This document shows positions 11,447-24,302 of a stretch of DNA of 64,000 nucleotides, piece by piece. Both the position numbers and the translations under genes were made by a program. The notes beneath the pieces were generated by a model, which worked only from the letters and a program-made list of their open reading frames with translations, was not told the DNA's origin and did no database searches. Every line of letters begins with the position of its first letter. Positions within the stretch are counted from its first letter, which is position 1. The stretch is from Lumbricus rubellus (taxonomy: Eukaryota; Annelida; Clitellata; Crassiclitellata; Lumbricidae): NCBI GenBank assembly GCA_945859605.1, contig OX243814.1:32057739-32121738 (forward strand). Direction: 5' to 3'.

Positions 11447-11452
11447 TGCTGC

Positions 11453-11516
<64 letters not shown>
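11447..11516. repeat. (ATT)n microsatellite
   Basis: About 65 bp of uninterrupted TTA/ATT. Confidence 0.95.
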
Positions 11517-11517
<1 letters not shown>

Positions 11518-11531
11518 TAGAATGAGAGAAT

Positions 11532-11623
<92 letters not shown>
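11532..11623. repeat. (CA)n microsatellite
   Basis: About 90 bp of pure CA. With the two preceding arrays it forms a compound microsatellite of four motifs within 260 bp. Confidence 0.95.
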
Positions 11624-11625
<2 letters not shown>

Positions 11626-12077
11626 GTAACAGGCAAAGAAAGAGAGAGCTAAACAGAGGCATAAGGCTGCAGAGGATGAGAGATGGCATAGAGACGTATA
11701 ACAAGATGGAGTATCATCGTCGATCATTGTCAAAACGATGCCGCCCTCCAGCATCAACATCATCATCAGCAGCAGCAGCAGCAAGATCTAAGACTTGCAG
11801 ACAAAGCAAAGGCGCCGATCAAAAGAAGCCAGATGCCAACAGAAGCCCCAGAATGCACGGCGGCGACCACGACATCTGAAAGACGACACAACATGGCGGA
11901 CAGCATAAGCGAAGACCGACCGAAGTTCCGGATGGAAGGCCGTCCATCCTGTTAGCAGACCAGTGAAGCGGAAAACCTCGAATGAGAAGAAGTTGTGGAT
12001 TGAGACCCGATTGAAGTAATTGATGCGTTTGATGTGCGACTGCAGATCATGACTGATTGACGCTGTGGAACGGCTTT

Positions 12078-12925
12078 CAAACAATGGCTTTCAATCCATG
12101 ACTTTCAATCAATGACTTTCAATCAATGGCATTCGATTCATGACTTTCAATTCATGAGCTTTCAATCAATGAACTTCAATTCATGGCTTTCAATCAATGG
12201 CTTTCAATCAATGGCTTTCAATCAATGAACTTCAATTCATGGCTTTCAATCAATGGCTTTCAATCCATGAACTTTCAATCAATGAACTTCAATTCATGGC
12301 TTTCAATCAATGGCTTTCAATCCATGAGCTTTCAATCAATGAACTTCAATTCATGGCTTTCAATCAATGGATTTCAATCAATGGCTTTCAATCAATGAAC
12401 TTCAATCAATGGCTTTCAATCAATGGCTTTCAATCCATGAACTTTCAATCAATGAACTTCAATTCATGGCTTTCAATCAATGGCTTTCAATCAATGGCTT
12501 TCAATCCATGAACTTCAATTCATGACTTTCAATCAATGGCTTTCAATCTATGACTTTCAATCAATGGCTTTCAATCAATAGCTTTCAATCAATGACTTTC
12601 AATCAATGGCTTTCAATCAATGGCTTTCAATCAGCGGCTCTCAATCAATGGCTTTAATCCCATGGCCTTCAATCCATGACTTTCAATAAATGGCTTTCAA
12701 AGAATTGCTTTCAATCCATGACTTTCAATCAATGAACTTCAATTCATGGCTTTCAATTCATGACATTCAATCCATGGCTTTTAATACATGGCTTTCAATT
12801 CATGGCTTTCAATCAATGGCTTTCAATCCATGACTTTCAATCAATGAACTTCAATTCATGGCTTTCAATCAATGGCTTTCAATCCATGAACTTTCAATCC
12901 ATGACTTTCAAAGTCGCAGAAAATC
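12078..12925. repeat. 14-bp minisatellite, about 850 bp
   Basis: The unit is CTTTCAATCAATGG with recurrent variants: CTTTCAATCCATGA, AACTTCAATTCATGG, and inserted AA or AG before CTTTCAAT. Higher-order groups of variants recur, for example AATTCATGGCTTTCAATCAA at about 12233, 12290 and 12346. Long frames through it encode repeated NQWLSI or FQSM peptides and are unlikely to be genes, since no recognisable flanking exon exists. Confidence 0.95.
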
Positions 12926-13084
12926 AAGAACTGTCTTTGCATTTAACAGATAATTTCTTTTAAAGTCAATTTAAGACACACGCGAATTTTAGGTGTCCCT
13001 GCAATGCCTGCATGCATGGCGGCACACCTGAAATTTCGCACAACATCTGACACGGCACTCCGTTTCCGATACACTAGCTGGAAT

Positions 13085-13170
13085 ACAGGATCGACCTGTG
13101 TATACTGTGTATATTTCTTGATTATTTGGTTGCCAAATAAAATGATTTGATTTGATTTGATTTGATATTA
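13085..13170 (+). repeat. Retroposon 3' tail ending in (GATTT)n
   Basis: TTATTTGGTTGCCAAATAAA followed by four TGATT units. The layout is typical of a non-LTR element 3' end; the body is not recognisable. Confidence 0.45.
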
Positions 13171-13499
13171 TAACAGTGCGTATACCACTTCCAAGGGCAC
13201 ATTAAATCTGGAGGCTGGGATGTTCAAATCTCCGATATAAACAATTTCCTATAATTTGTTTCTGGATATACGACACCCATTTCTTAGCACAGTTTGATGG
13301 ACCGTTGAATCGAGCCATCTCGGTGGTCCTAATATGGATCCGTCGTCAGGGTTATAAGTTATACGGACCGGATAATAATGATAATAATAATATCCTGATT
13401 TAATATTAATAACTTAATCGATCTCTAAGGCGAAGTCGGCGTCGGCTTCGGATGTACCGTGGAGTGTGGAACAACAACTGCAGGCGCGAATCATTAGCG

Positions 13500-13948
13500 A
13501 CGACGGCGGAGAAGGAGGAGGTAGAGGATGAGAAAGAGGAGGAAGAGGGGAGGAGGAGGAGGAGGAGGAGGAAGAAGAGGGAGGAGGTAGATGAGAAGGA
13601 AGAAGAGGAAGAGGAGGACGAAGAGGAGGAGGTATAGAGAAGGAGTGGAGGAGGAGGAGGAGGGGAGGAGGAAGAAGAGGAGGAAGAAGAGGGAGGAGGA
13701 GGTAGATGACAAGGAAGAAGAGGAAGAGGAGGACGAAGAGGAGGAGGTATAGAGAAGGAGTGGAGGAGGAGGAGGAGGAGGAGGAGGAGGAGGAAGAAGA
13801 AAAGGAAGAGGAGGAGAAAGAGGAAGAGGAGGAGAAGAAAGAGGAGAAAGAAGAAGAGGAGGAGGAAGTGGTGGAGGAGGAGGAGAAGGAGAAAGAGAGG
13901 AGGAGGTAGATGAGAAGAAAAAAGAGGAGGAGGAAGGAGGATGAATCG
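13500..13948. repeat. Polypurine (GGA/GAA)n tract with internal duplication
   Basis: About 450 bp. A block beginning GAGGAGGTATAGAGAAGG and GTGGAGGAGGAGG occurs twice (about 13624 and 13740), showing segmental duplication within the array. Confidence 0.95.
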
Positions 13949-14459
13949 GCGGAGTCAATATCGTCTGCTTTTGTGATCGCAACAGGGGACCGTACGATCA
14001 ACAGAAGCGACGCGACGACGACGACACCACGCGCATCCATCCACGACTGCAGAGCATGAGAGACAGAGACAGAGAGACGAAGACAGAGGCGAAGTTCGCC
14101 TTTAAAGCTCATTTCTCCCACGGGATGGATCGCCAATCATCAAAAATGAATGAGCGAAAGAGACGGACGGACAGACGTAGAAGAACAGACGTAGACAGAC
14201 AGAGGCAAAGAGACACAGAGACCGATGGAGATGTTTGTGTGTGTGTGGTGTATACGTTGGTGTTTCTGAAAAGACCAAAGTGACGACGCGTGTCCTTTGT
14301 GCCGTATACAGAAAGAGTCCGTGCATGGAGGAGGGAAAGAAGGGAAAGGGATGGGGGAGAGGGATTGTTGGGGACTGTTGTTGTTGCTGGGGTGGGGTCG
14401 GATGGGGGGGGGGTGACGATGGCAACGTGCGAATGAGACAACGCCAACGTTGTTATTAA

Positions 14460-14545
14460 GTGGAGGAGGAGGAGGAGGAGGAGGAGGAGAAGAAGAGGAG
14501 GAGGAGGAGGGGAGAAGAGGATGAGGAGGAGGAGGAGAAGGAGGC
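14460..14545. repeat. (GGA)n purine tract
   Basis: About 85 bp of GGA with GAAG interruptions. Confidence 0.9.
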
Positions 14546-14639
14546 TTCATGAATAAACTTTTGTTGTTGAGATAAAGGAATGAAAGGACCCGTGTGCAGG
14601 AAAGGAGCAACAGTCACAGGAGGACGATGAGAATGTGGA

Positions 14640-15214
14640 TACAGATGAGAAGGGGGATAAGGAGGAGGAGGAGGAGAAGGAGGAGGTAGAGGAGGAGACG
14701 GAGGAGAAAGAAAAAGAGGAGAAGGAAGAGGAGGAAGAAGAGGAAAGGAGTAGAACGGAAGAAGGATGAGAAAGCGGAGAAAGAGAAGAACGAGGAGGAG
14801 GAGGAGGAGGAGGAGGAGGAGGAGGAAAAGAAAGGAAAAGCGGAGGAGAAATAGGGGAGAAATGGAAGAATAGAAGAATGAGAAAGAGAAGAAAGAATGA
14901 GAGGGACCAGGAAGAAGAAAAAAGAAGAACCAGGAAGAAAAAGAAAAAGAAAAAAGGACAAGAAGGGAAAACAGAAAAAGAAAGAAGAATAAGAAGAACT
15001 AGGAAGAAGAAGAAGAAGAACTAGGAGGAGGAAGAAGAAGAAGAAGAAGAAGAAGAAGAAGAAGAAGAAGAAGAAGAAGAAGAAGAAAATGATGATGAAG
15101 AAGAAGAGGAAGAGGAAGAAGATGATGATGAAGATGAAGAAGTAGGAGAAGAAGAAGAAGATGATGACGAAAAAGAAGAAGAAGAAGATGAAGAAGTAGA
15201 AGAAGAAGAATGGA
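14640..15214. repeat. Long polypurine GGA to GAA tract
   Basis: About 575 bp, GGA-rich at the start, then nearly pure GAA from about 15005, with GATGATGAAGA interruptions at the end. It is the largest purine block of the intron. Confidence 0.95.
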
Positions 15215-15419
15215 GGCGTCGACGATTTCTTGTTTCCTTCAGCATTATTTGATCAGCGTCTCCTCACTTTATTATCAACGCAACGCATCGATGGAACAGC
15301 GAAACGGCGGAACGGAGGGCGGAGGCCAGAAGATCAAATGCATGAATATTTAATCAAAGTCCGACCGCTGCTGATGCTGCTGCTGATGCTGCTGCCTAAG
15401 GTCGCTCGTTGAATTGGAG

Positions 15420-15645
15420 GCGTTGCCTCTGTCTCTGCCTGTGTCTCTGAATCTCTCCCTATATACCTATGTGTCTGTCTCTGTCTCTGTCTCTGCCTCT
15501 GCCTCTGTCACTGCCTCTGTCACTGTCTCTGTCACTGTCTCTGCCTCTGTCTCTACCTCTGTCTCTACCTGTGTCTCTGTCTCTACCTGTGTCTCTGAAT
15601 CTCTCCCTGTGTCTGTCTCTACCTCTGTCTTTGCCTCTGCCTGTG
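15420..15645. repeat. (CTCTGTCTCTGC/CTCTAC)n array
   Basis: About 225 bp built of CTCTGTCTCTGCCTCTGTCA-like hexamers. Translated frames give SVSV/LSLS runs only. Confidence 0.9.
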
Positions 15646-16020
15646 CTATTGGCTCATCAGATAAACTGATCAGAACGGGCGAATATTTATCAAAGATGGA
15701 AGGCGGTCGGTATAGATCTGCTCTCGTATCCGACTGGCTAAGGTTTATCCAAAGACTCTGTGGACTGTAGAAACGACCCAAGCGAGACCTTACACGGTGC
15801 AGACGCTGAATAACTGAGCGGCGGTGGGATGAGAAGTTAAGCAGAAGGGAAGAAGTGTCAGTCGAACGCACAACTGCCACACATGCAGACGCGATCGTCT
15901 CTGTCTGCAAACACAGCGCTGAGGCCGCCTCGCCACTTCAGACAATTCAACCTCTTATTATACGTCTTAAGTTCTTAACATGACAGCAGAAATGTCCAAC
16001 AGGAGAAGATGTAAATTCGT

Positions 16021-16446
16021 TAATTAGTTTTGTATTGTATTGTATTTAAACATTTATAAAGCGCCTCTCGTAGGGTGAACCGTTCAGAGGCGCTCCCAGT
16101 GCGCAAGGCCCAGCGAGAAGAAACAGGTTTTGAGAAGAGACAAAGCAGAGGAGAGACTACCAGAAAGAAGTGTAGAGCGAACAGAAGGAGAGAGGGCATT
16201 CCAAAGAGAAGGACCAATTGAGACAAATGATCGAGACTGAGCCATAACAGTTCTAGACCGAGGAACCAAGAGGTCAAATCTGTTGGTTGAACGAAGTGGA
16301 CGGTGGGAGGACGCTGAGTGAGGACGAAGTAAAACATTAGTGAGATATTTTGGGGCAAGACCCCGTTGAGCCTTTATGATCAGAGTGAGGATCTTAAATT
16401 GTGTGCGAGCACGGAGAGGAAGCCAGTGAAGTTTATGAAACATAAA
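16021..16446 (-). mobile_element. LINE 3'-end-derived element with intact 119-codon frame, copy 1
   Basis: The minus frame 16084-16443 encodes HWLPLRARTQFKIL, LIIKAQRGLAPKYL, SRTVMAQSRSFVSIGPSLWN and a hydrophobic end. That series of motifs is the usual C-terminal tail of a CR1/L2-like non-LTR reverse transcriptase polyprotein. After the stop come GGGAGCGCCTCTGAACGG, GAGGCGCTTTATAAATG and an ATACAATACAATAC tail. A second copy at 43164-43584 has only two amino-acid differences and begins at the same place (TTTATGTTTCAT), so the unit seems to move as a short element rather than as random truncations. No reverse transcriptase core is present. Confidence 0.8.
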
Positions 16447-16806
16447 GTAGTAGTTCCCTTTTATATTCTGTGTATGCTGCGAAAATGTTAATCCCTTACT
16501 TTGTATTATCTTCCACTACTTTGAAGTATACCATGTATTACCTTTCTTCACTTCATTACACATTTCCATAATTTTTCGGACCTTGCTCAATGCTGTCTCG
16601 CCTTCACTTACATACACATTACACAATGTCTACCTTTACGCTGTTTTACCTTATGATGTTGTACCCCTCCGCATGCAATTTGTCTGATACCCTACATTAT
16701 ATTACCGTACCTTACCATACCCTTTGGTCCACGTATACCCTGCCTTACAATTGGGGGGGGGGGTGGAGGTGGGGAGGGTAGAGTTTCGATATCTTGATGG
16801 TCTTAC

Positions 16807-16961
16807 CTAAAGTTGCTGAACCACTTGACGAGCTGAGCAGTGTTGTTCTTGTTGAACTTGACGTCAGGAAAGTAGATCTTGAGGATGGCTGAACTCGGAT
16901 ATCGAACATAGAAGAACATCAGCTTTGCCTTTCGCAGGTGCATCGGGGTCAACGTGCTGGT
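16807..16961 (-). CDS. prox1: prospero/Prox exon 2: start of homeodomain
   Basis: 155 nt encode [51 protein letters not shown] and the first two bases of the next R codon. This is the atypical homeodomain of the Prospero/Prox family (helices 1, 2 and most of 3). [13 protein letters not shown] is the sequence I know from Drosophila Prospero just before the homeodomain. The upstream junction is read as AC|ACCAGCACG (U12 AT-AC intron, phase 0), because a GT-AG reading at the nearby CCAG would put the domain out of frame with every GT donor available at the end of exon 1. The downstream donor CTTTAG|GTAAGA is an ordinary strong U2 site. The 155 nt keep the phase (2) needed by exon 3. Confidence 0.95.
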
Positions 16962-17734
<773 letters not shown>

Positions 17735-18513
17735 GAGTCCACCGTGTCCATCGTATGACATCATTGAATCGGACATCATCATTTGATCGTAAGCATCACT
17801 GTCGCATTTCATCATCGAGTTCGGACTACAGTTTCCCAGATCAGACGAGTTCGATGAAGGTCTCTTCGTCACCTGCATTGAAGGACCCCCTCCTCCTACT
17901 CCTCCTCCCTGCTGCTGCTGTCCGCCTCCCTGTCCCTCCCTGTGTCCCATCACCTGCTGCTGTGATGAGTACATCGCCTGCAGTAGATCGGAGTGCTGGA
18001 GGCTCGGATTGTGGATGGCAACGGACGTGGGGAGTCCAATGGATAACATCGATGGATGTGGAAAAGCCTCGTGGAGTGCGCTGAGCGTCGGGTAGTGATG
18101 ATGGTGATGGTGTGGAAACGGTTTCCTGTCTCCCGTCCTCGCCTGCTGCTGCTGCTGCTGCTGTTGATGCGAGTGATGGTCCTGGTGCTGCTGCTGCTGA
18201 TGGTGGTGATGGTGATGGTGAGCGTGAGGATGCTGGCCGAGGCTTTCCTGCAGCATCGCTCGTGCCGCCCGTGGGGACAGTCGGGTGTCCGTCACCTTCG
18301 TGCGCTTCTTCTTCGGGGTGCTGACGACGAGCGGGAGCGCCTCCGTCTGCTCGGGTTCCTTCACGAACAGCGGTTGGAACTTGGCGTGCATCGGCGGTGG
18401 CGGGTAGAAGGCGTGCGGCGCGAAGAGCGGCAGGTGCGCCTGCGGGATCTCGAAGGCCGTCTTGCCGCCGTGAAGGTCGAAGTAGGGACGGATGTACTTC
18501 TCGGCCAACTCTC

Positions 18514-18556
<43 letters not shown>

Positions 18557-21220
18557 TTTGACGGACTGGCTGAGACTGTTCTGCTGTTGTTCGGCGAACG
18601 AAGGATGGACCGGAAGTTGAAGATGAGGAGGCAGCAGTGATGGCGGCAGACAGGGTGGTCGAGAGATGACCAGCTGGGCTGCTGCTGCTGCGGCCTCTAG
18701 TACCGACTGAGGAGGAGGAGGAGGAAGAACCGGAAGTGCCTTGGTCACATTCAAGAACGTCGGTTCCTCTCGCTGTTGTTGCTGCTGCTGGTGTTTGAAT
18801 ACACCACCTGTTGGATCTCTTGGCAGATGCGGTGGCTGCGGCGGCTGCGGGGGGAGATGCGGTGCAGCCACCTGTTCGTAGGCGTGCGTCTTCGACGACG
18901 ATCCCTTCGAAGGCTGTTGCGCTGGCTCCCTGGCCGACGACGACGACGACGATGATGACTCCTTTTGCAGTTCTGCGTGCTTTGCCATGAAGTTCTTGAC
19001 GATGCTGTCGACGAGAGCTCCCACGCTGCTCGTGATCTCGGCCTTGAGCAACTTGGCGAGGTGCTTGAGGCTGGTCACCTTGCTCGAATCGGTCGTCTGC
19101 TGAAGGGGGTCATCGAATTGTCTGTTCATTTTGGTATCTGTCGGAGGATGTGGCGGCTTTCCACCACCATCGGTGTGGTGGTGGTGGGTCTCAAGTTTCT
19201 GAACGATGTCGTTGCGGTTCAGGTCGGATGACGTGGATGCGGTGGAAGCAGCGTTGAGGAGGAGGAGCTTCGATGGATTCCTGGATCGATCCTCTCCACC
19301 TCCTCCAACTCCTCCTCCGTCTCCATCGACGAAATCCAGAAGAGCATCCCTCGGTCGATCGGATGCGGCGGATGATGAGAGTGGCTGCTGCTGCTGCTGG
19401 TGTTGTTCGTCATCATCGTGGTCCAGAAGCTGGAGACACTTCTGCTGCATCTCGGCCAGCTGTTCGTGCATCTGCTGAAGCTCATGTTGTATAACCTCCT
19501 TCTCCACCTTCCGAAGCTTCACGGCTGGTTCGTCCATGTCGTCCTCCTCCCTTGCCTCGTGCTGCTGCGGAATGTACTGCTTCCTTTTCGGTCGCCTCAC
19601 CTCCCCCACCGCCCCAATCTGACCCCCACCAGCAACGTAGCCAACAGATCCTGCCACCCCCATTCCCACCCCTAATGCCGCCACCCCAACCCCATTCTGG
19701 CGATGGTCACCACCGTCGTCACCTAAAGTGACAGACGCTTCCATAGCAACGGTTGCCTGGCGACAGTTGCTAGGCGTCGTCGTCGTCATAGTTTTGCTGT
19801 TCGGTGATGGTCTCATGTTGCTGATGATGTTCTCGACGCGAGCCTTCTTCGCCTCCATCTTCTCCTCGAAGCTGTCCTCACTGCAGACCGATCCTCCTCC
19901 TCCTCCGTCGACCCCTCCATTCATCCTCATCATCCGCCCTTCGTCATCCTCTTCCTCATCCCCATCCTCATTGTTGTCGTCATCCTCATTCTCCATCTTC
20001 ATTGGTCTTCTTCTTCTTCTTTGGCTTGATACGGAGCTTGAACGACTGCGGCGACCGTAGGATGCTGCTGCTGCTGCTGCTGTGGTCGTGTTCATCTCCG
20101 CATCACTGAAGTCATCACCAGACCCCCCGCATCCTCCTCCTTCTTCTCCATCTCCATCTTCTCCTCCGCAATCTTCTCTTTCTCCGCAGCTGTCTGGCAT
20201 CGTCTCCGACTGGAACGAATCGTCGTCATCGTCATCTGAGTTGTTGCTGAAGATGTATTTACTGTCGTTGAAGATATTGTTCAGACGATGATCATCATCA
20301 TAATCGCAGTAATCAACCAGATGGCGATGTTGCTGTTGATGCTTCCCTGCAGCAGTGTGGTGTCTGATGCTGTTACTGCTGCAGTGGCTGCTGTAGCCAG
20401 ACATCGTGTCCTTCTTCCCCTCTCCTCCTCCTCCTCCTCCCTTCATCATTCCTCGCAGCATGTCCAGAGTGTCGGCCACGGTTCCTGGATAGATGTCCAA
20501 CGGATTACCGAAGAACCTGGAATGCGGAGGTGGTGGTGGAGGTGGAGGAGGTCCGCTGGAGAAGTCGTAATGCTGATTCTGCGCTGAGGATGATGAGGTG
20601 GAGGTGGAGAAGCTGGAAGGAGGAGGTGGAGGAGGTGGTGGTGGTACTCCGAATGACTTGGACGATGGAGACGACAGCTTGAGGATGGAATGGTACTGGG
20701 ACCGTGCCTCCGACGATGACGTCTTCTTTGTTCCCTGCTGTGTCTGTGGCTGAGGCTGTGGCTGGGGAGCCAGGTCCTTCGTCTTTGGACTCTGCAGGGT
20801 CGAGCTGGACATCACCACAGCTGCAGCAGCTGCAGCATCGGAATTCATCCCAGTGCCAGCAGCAGCAGCAGCAGCAGCAGCCTCCCCATCATGCGACTCC
20901 ATCTGCCGACTCAGCTTCTCCTTCAGTTTATCAGCCACTCTGTGCAGACTGCTGCTGCTGCTGCTGGTGGTGGTGGTGGTTGTTCCTGGGCTGCAGCCTT
21001 TAGCGGCACTCGCCAGTGGAACCACGGTGCTAACAGGTGGTGCCGCTGGTCGATCCAAGTCGCCGGTCGTTACTACGGGCAACTGCAGGTACTCGTGATG
21101 GTGGTACTGCTGCTGGTCGGTTGCCATGGGATCGACCTGGGTGTCAACGGCGCTGCTGCTGCTGCTGATGCAGGGAGGCAAGCGTGGCTGCAGACACGCT
21201 CCGTCGACTTCGGCCGACAT
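17735..21220 (-). CDS. prox1: prospero/Prox exon 1 (main coding exon): N-terminal 1162 residues
   Basis: A single open stretch from ATG at 21220 gives 1162 codons to the U12 donor. Prospero/Prox transcription factors bind DNA through the C-terminal homeo-Prospero domain and control cell-cycle exit and differentiation. Family marks in order: KKARVENIISNM at about 458-469 (KRARVENII in PROX1); KRKQYIPQQ before a coiled-coil-like VEKEVIQHELQQMHEQL at about 564-598; LKHLAKLLKAEI at about 716-746; QTEALPLVV at about 954-963, which I recall as identical in PROX1. In between are long low-complexity runs: Ser, Gly and Asp tracts, polyQ of 12 near 890-904, His/Gln runs near 1003-1028. An in-frame TAA lies 15 codons upstream of the ATG, which supports this start. 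Open reading continues nine codons past the donor to a TAA at 17705, but those codons are intron. The N-terminal part is much longer than in vertebrate PROX1 and more like the large insect protein. Confidence 0.95.
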
Positions 21221-21356
21221 TGGAAGCGACCTCTGCTGCTTGATTGCTCGAGGCTTGCTCAGTTAATGACGGGGTCGGCCGCTTCGCTCCCTCCTTATGT
21301 GGGTCGGATAAAAGAATAAAAGAGCAACGCGCTCTTCAGTTGGATATCCTATGTAC
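21221..21356 (-). other. Probable 5' UTR part of prospero exon 1
   Basis: Upstream of the start codon, a possible 3' splice site (TGCCATTTGCAG, exon edge 21356) would make this the UTR piece of a large second exon, as in vertebrate Prox1, where coding starts in exon 2. The true promoter and first exon are not identified. Confidence 0.35.
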
Positions 21357-21556
21357 CTGCAAATGGCAGCATGCATATCTATAGGTTAAAATGGACTGAA
21401 TGACCGAATGACCACACGCAGAAACTCTTTTGACAAAACACAAAACATGAACATGATTTAATTAATTAAATAATTATTTTTTAATTGCGCCCAAACAATC
21501 GTATACAAGACAAAGTTAAATATTCTAAAATAACAAATGTGATAAAAAGAAACTGA

Positions 21557-21590
21557 TAATTAATTAATTAATTAATTAATTAATTAATTT
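21557..21590. repeat. (TTAA)n run
   Basis: About eight TTAA units. Confidence 0.85.
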
Positions 21591-21689
21591 TGCGATGTCA
21601 TATCTCTCTTGTAGTATATCTGCATCGTGTTTTCCTCTTTCCCAGCCACCTCCCTATCATCTTCCGTCTCCTTCTGTTTCTGTCCCGCT

Positions 21690-21850
21690 GTCTCTTTGTC
21701 ACTCTTTGTCTGTCTGTATGTTTTTCTGTCTGCCTTTTTTTCTGTCTGTTACTCTTTTTCTGCCTGTCTGTCTGTCACTCTTGTCTGTCTGTCACTCTTT
21801 GTCTGTCTGTCTGTCTTTCTGTCTGTCTGTCTCTCTCTGTCTCTTCCTAT
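21690..21850. repeat. (CTGT)n impure array
   Basis: CTGTCTGTCTGTCAC and TTTTTCTGTC units on the plus strand, the complement of the GACA arrays found elsewhere. Confidence 0.85.
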
Positions 21851-22079
21851 CGTCCGTGTCACTTCATGTCAAAGTAAATAATCTAAGTCCATAAATCTCC
21901 AGCTTTTGCTTCCTTCCTCTGTCTTATCCTTATATACGGAACCAGTCACCAAAATATTCTTATAAATATAATACATATAATCATATATACATAAATTTAA
22001 TACATATATAAAATTATATATAAAATATACACACACAAAAAGCCTATATGTATACGTTTTTACACGGTTCTTCAATCTT

Positions 22080-22800
22080 CATGCAGGAAGTGGGCATCGT
22101 TTATTTACGCGAACAATGCCTCCTCCTTCTCCATAATTAATTGATGGCACTTTTAGTTATGTGGTCAACAATGGCGCGAGTGTTAAGTAAAGCGAGCTCT
22201 TGAGCCGCCCCGCTACACCCACTCCCCGCCCCGCCATGCACAAGAGAGAAGCAGGAATCGATTCCATTCAAGCGTGCCACACAAAAAGCGATGCCATCCA
22301 TTTCTCCTTTTTCTCATGAGAGACTTTGCTGTAACCAAGCGCCGACCGAAGTCTTCTTGATTGTTCGGCTTCAACGGAAAAGTTTCCCAGATCAAGCGAA
22401 CCGAGTCTAAAGGGCCGAACAATAACAATCGGCCTTTATATAGAAAAGGCCCGACTATTATTATTATTATTATTACGATACTCGGCAGCAGAGTCCGATT
22501 CAGCGCCTGCTGCTGCTGCTGCAGCAATGTGGTGAGCGAACACAAATGAACATGTTGCTTCAGCTTCACGTTGCTGTATACATTATGCAGTCATGCATGT
22601 GGCGGCACATTCATTCAGGAGGCTCATGTGAATGGAGCAAATGTTAAGAACGCCCTCCCTATAGCTGCGGCAAACAATGGAACTAAAGAACTCTGCTGCA
22701 TGCGTAATGGAAATGTGACATCAATTTAGATAATCTAACACCTTATAATGTGATGACTTCTATGGCGCCGCTCTCATGATGCACAAGGCAACATGTTATT
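22080..22800. promoter_or_regulatory. Single-copy region upstream of prospero (candidate regulatory)
   Basis: Between repeat blocks this roughly 700-bp region is complex in sequence. It holds several Sox-like AACAAT motifs (GGTCAACAATGG, GAACAATAACAATCGG, GCAAACAATGG), a TAATTAATTGAT homeodomain-like site and a short ATT run at about 22450-22475. It could be a proximal enhancer or promoter of the minus-strand prospero gene. This is inference from motif content only. Confidence 0.2.
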
Positions 22801-23571
22801 ATAGTCAATCGGATGGATGATCGCCAACATGGAAAAGACGCTATAAAAGTCCAATTACGTGGTGAGTCCTTTATACAAGAACTCTGTCTCTGTTTCACTT
22901 TGGCAGTGCCAGTTCCAAGCCTGGAAGAAAGAGGAGTGTGACGACCTCCGATATCACAATGTGTCCTTAATTCAACTGAATCCACAACTATATATATAAT
23001 AGTCCCCTGCAGCAGTGTGCAGTCCATATGAAAACAGCCATGCACGGGGTGGATGGATGGGGGAGGAAATGCAGGAAACACCTAGTGATGGGGCGGGGGA
23101 AGGGGCATTTGGGGGATATACTCTCGCTCATTTCGCTGCAGCTTGCACTTATATAATAACCTTACGTTGTAGCCTACTATGTCGTTTCTCCTATATATAG
23201 CCTATGAGTAATTGCATGCACAAAATTAATGTACATGCATGGGTGCACGTTTTGCTAGTTTGCTAGATTGCTATTGAGGGCGCTGTGGAACGGCAGCAGG
23301 TCCCGAGGGGCATTGGACAGTGGACACAGGACATGAACATCAGGACGGACCGTTCTAAGTTTGTATACACGTGGATATATAACACGCATATAAATAAGTC
23401 AACGTTAAGGTTTGCAAGAAACACATATTTTGCTATATTATTATTATTAAGTCTAGAATAACTTGACAAGTTTAATCCATCATCTCTTTTCATCTCTTAT
23501 ACTGCAGAAGCAGTGCATTGAGTATCATTTGTTATCATCGTCGTAGTCGACATCGTCGTCGCCATCGTCAT
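22801..23571. other. No recognised feature
   Basis: Single-copy looking DNA with no coding exon, transposon end or RNA gene that I can support. Confidence 0.4.
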
Positions 23572-23988
<417 letters not shown>

Positions 23989-24032
23989 TACGAATTAGTT
24001 AGGTGTAGCCAGCTCTCGTGCGACGGTACGCA

Positions 24033-24173
24033 CAGGGTGAGAATTGCCGGGGGAGTTGGGGGGTTTCAACCCCCAGTCTTTCTTAGAGCGCCACAGTAAA
24101 GTCTGTGTTTACACCCCAATTCCAAGTGGATAATGGACCAACCCCCAGTTATTTTTTCACAATTCTCACACTG
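24033..24173 (+). mobile_element. hAT-like MITE, family CAGKGTGAGAATTG, copy 2
   Basis: Ends are CAGGGTGAGAATTGCCGG and CACAATTCTCACACTG. The inside has GGTTTCAACCCCCAGTCTTT and CCAACCCCCAGTTATTTTTT. Flanks GGTACGCA and GGTATACGCA look like an 8-bp target duplication in which one copy gained TA. Confidence 0.8.
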
Positions 24174-24227
24174 GGTATACGCATCGGCTTTTTTAAACAT
24201 ACACTTTAACGAAGAGCGCGTATACAC

Positions 24228-24302
24228 TGGGAGCACCCCTAAGCATGTCTCTTGAAACAGGGGCGCTATATAAATTCTCAAATGAAAGAATGAATGAAGA
24301 AG
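24228..24302 (+). repeat. Solo retroposon tail
   Basis: GGGAGCACCCCTAAGCATG, then GGGGCGCTATATAAATTCTC and a GAATGAATGAAG tail. Confidence 0.75.

Noticed and set aside
12078..12925. CRISPR-like array of regularly spaced repeats
   Set aside because: Units are directly contiguous, 14 bp, with no spacers, in animal DNA: a minisatellite.
16956..16961. GT-AG acceptor ACACCAG|CACG for prospero exon 2
   Set aside because: It would need a phase-2 GT donor at the end of exon 1, which I could not find; the AC acceptor five bases earlier fits a complete U12 intron.
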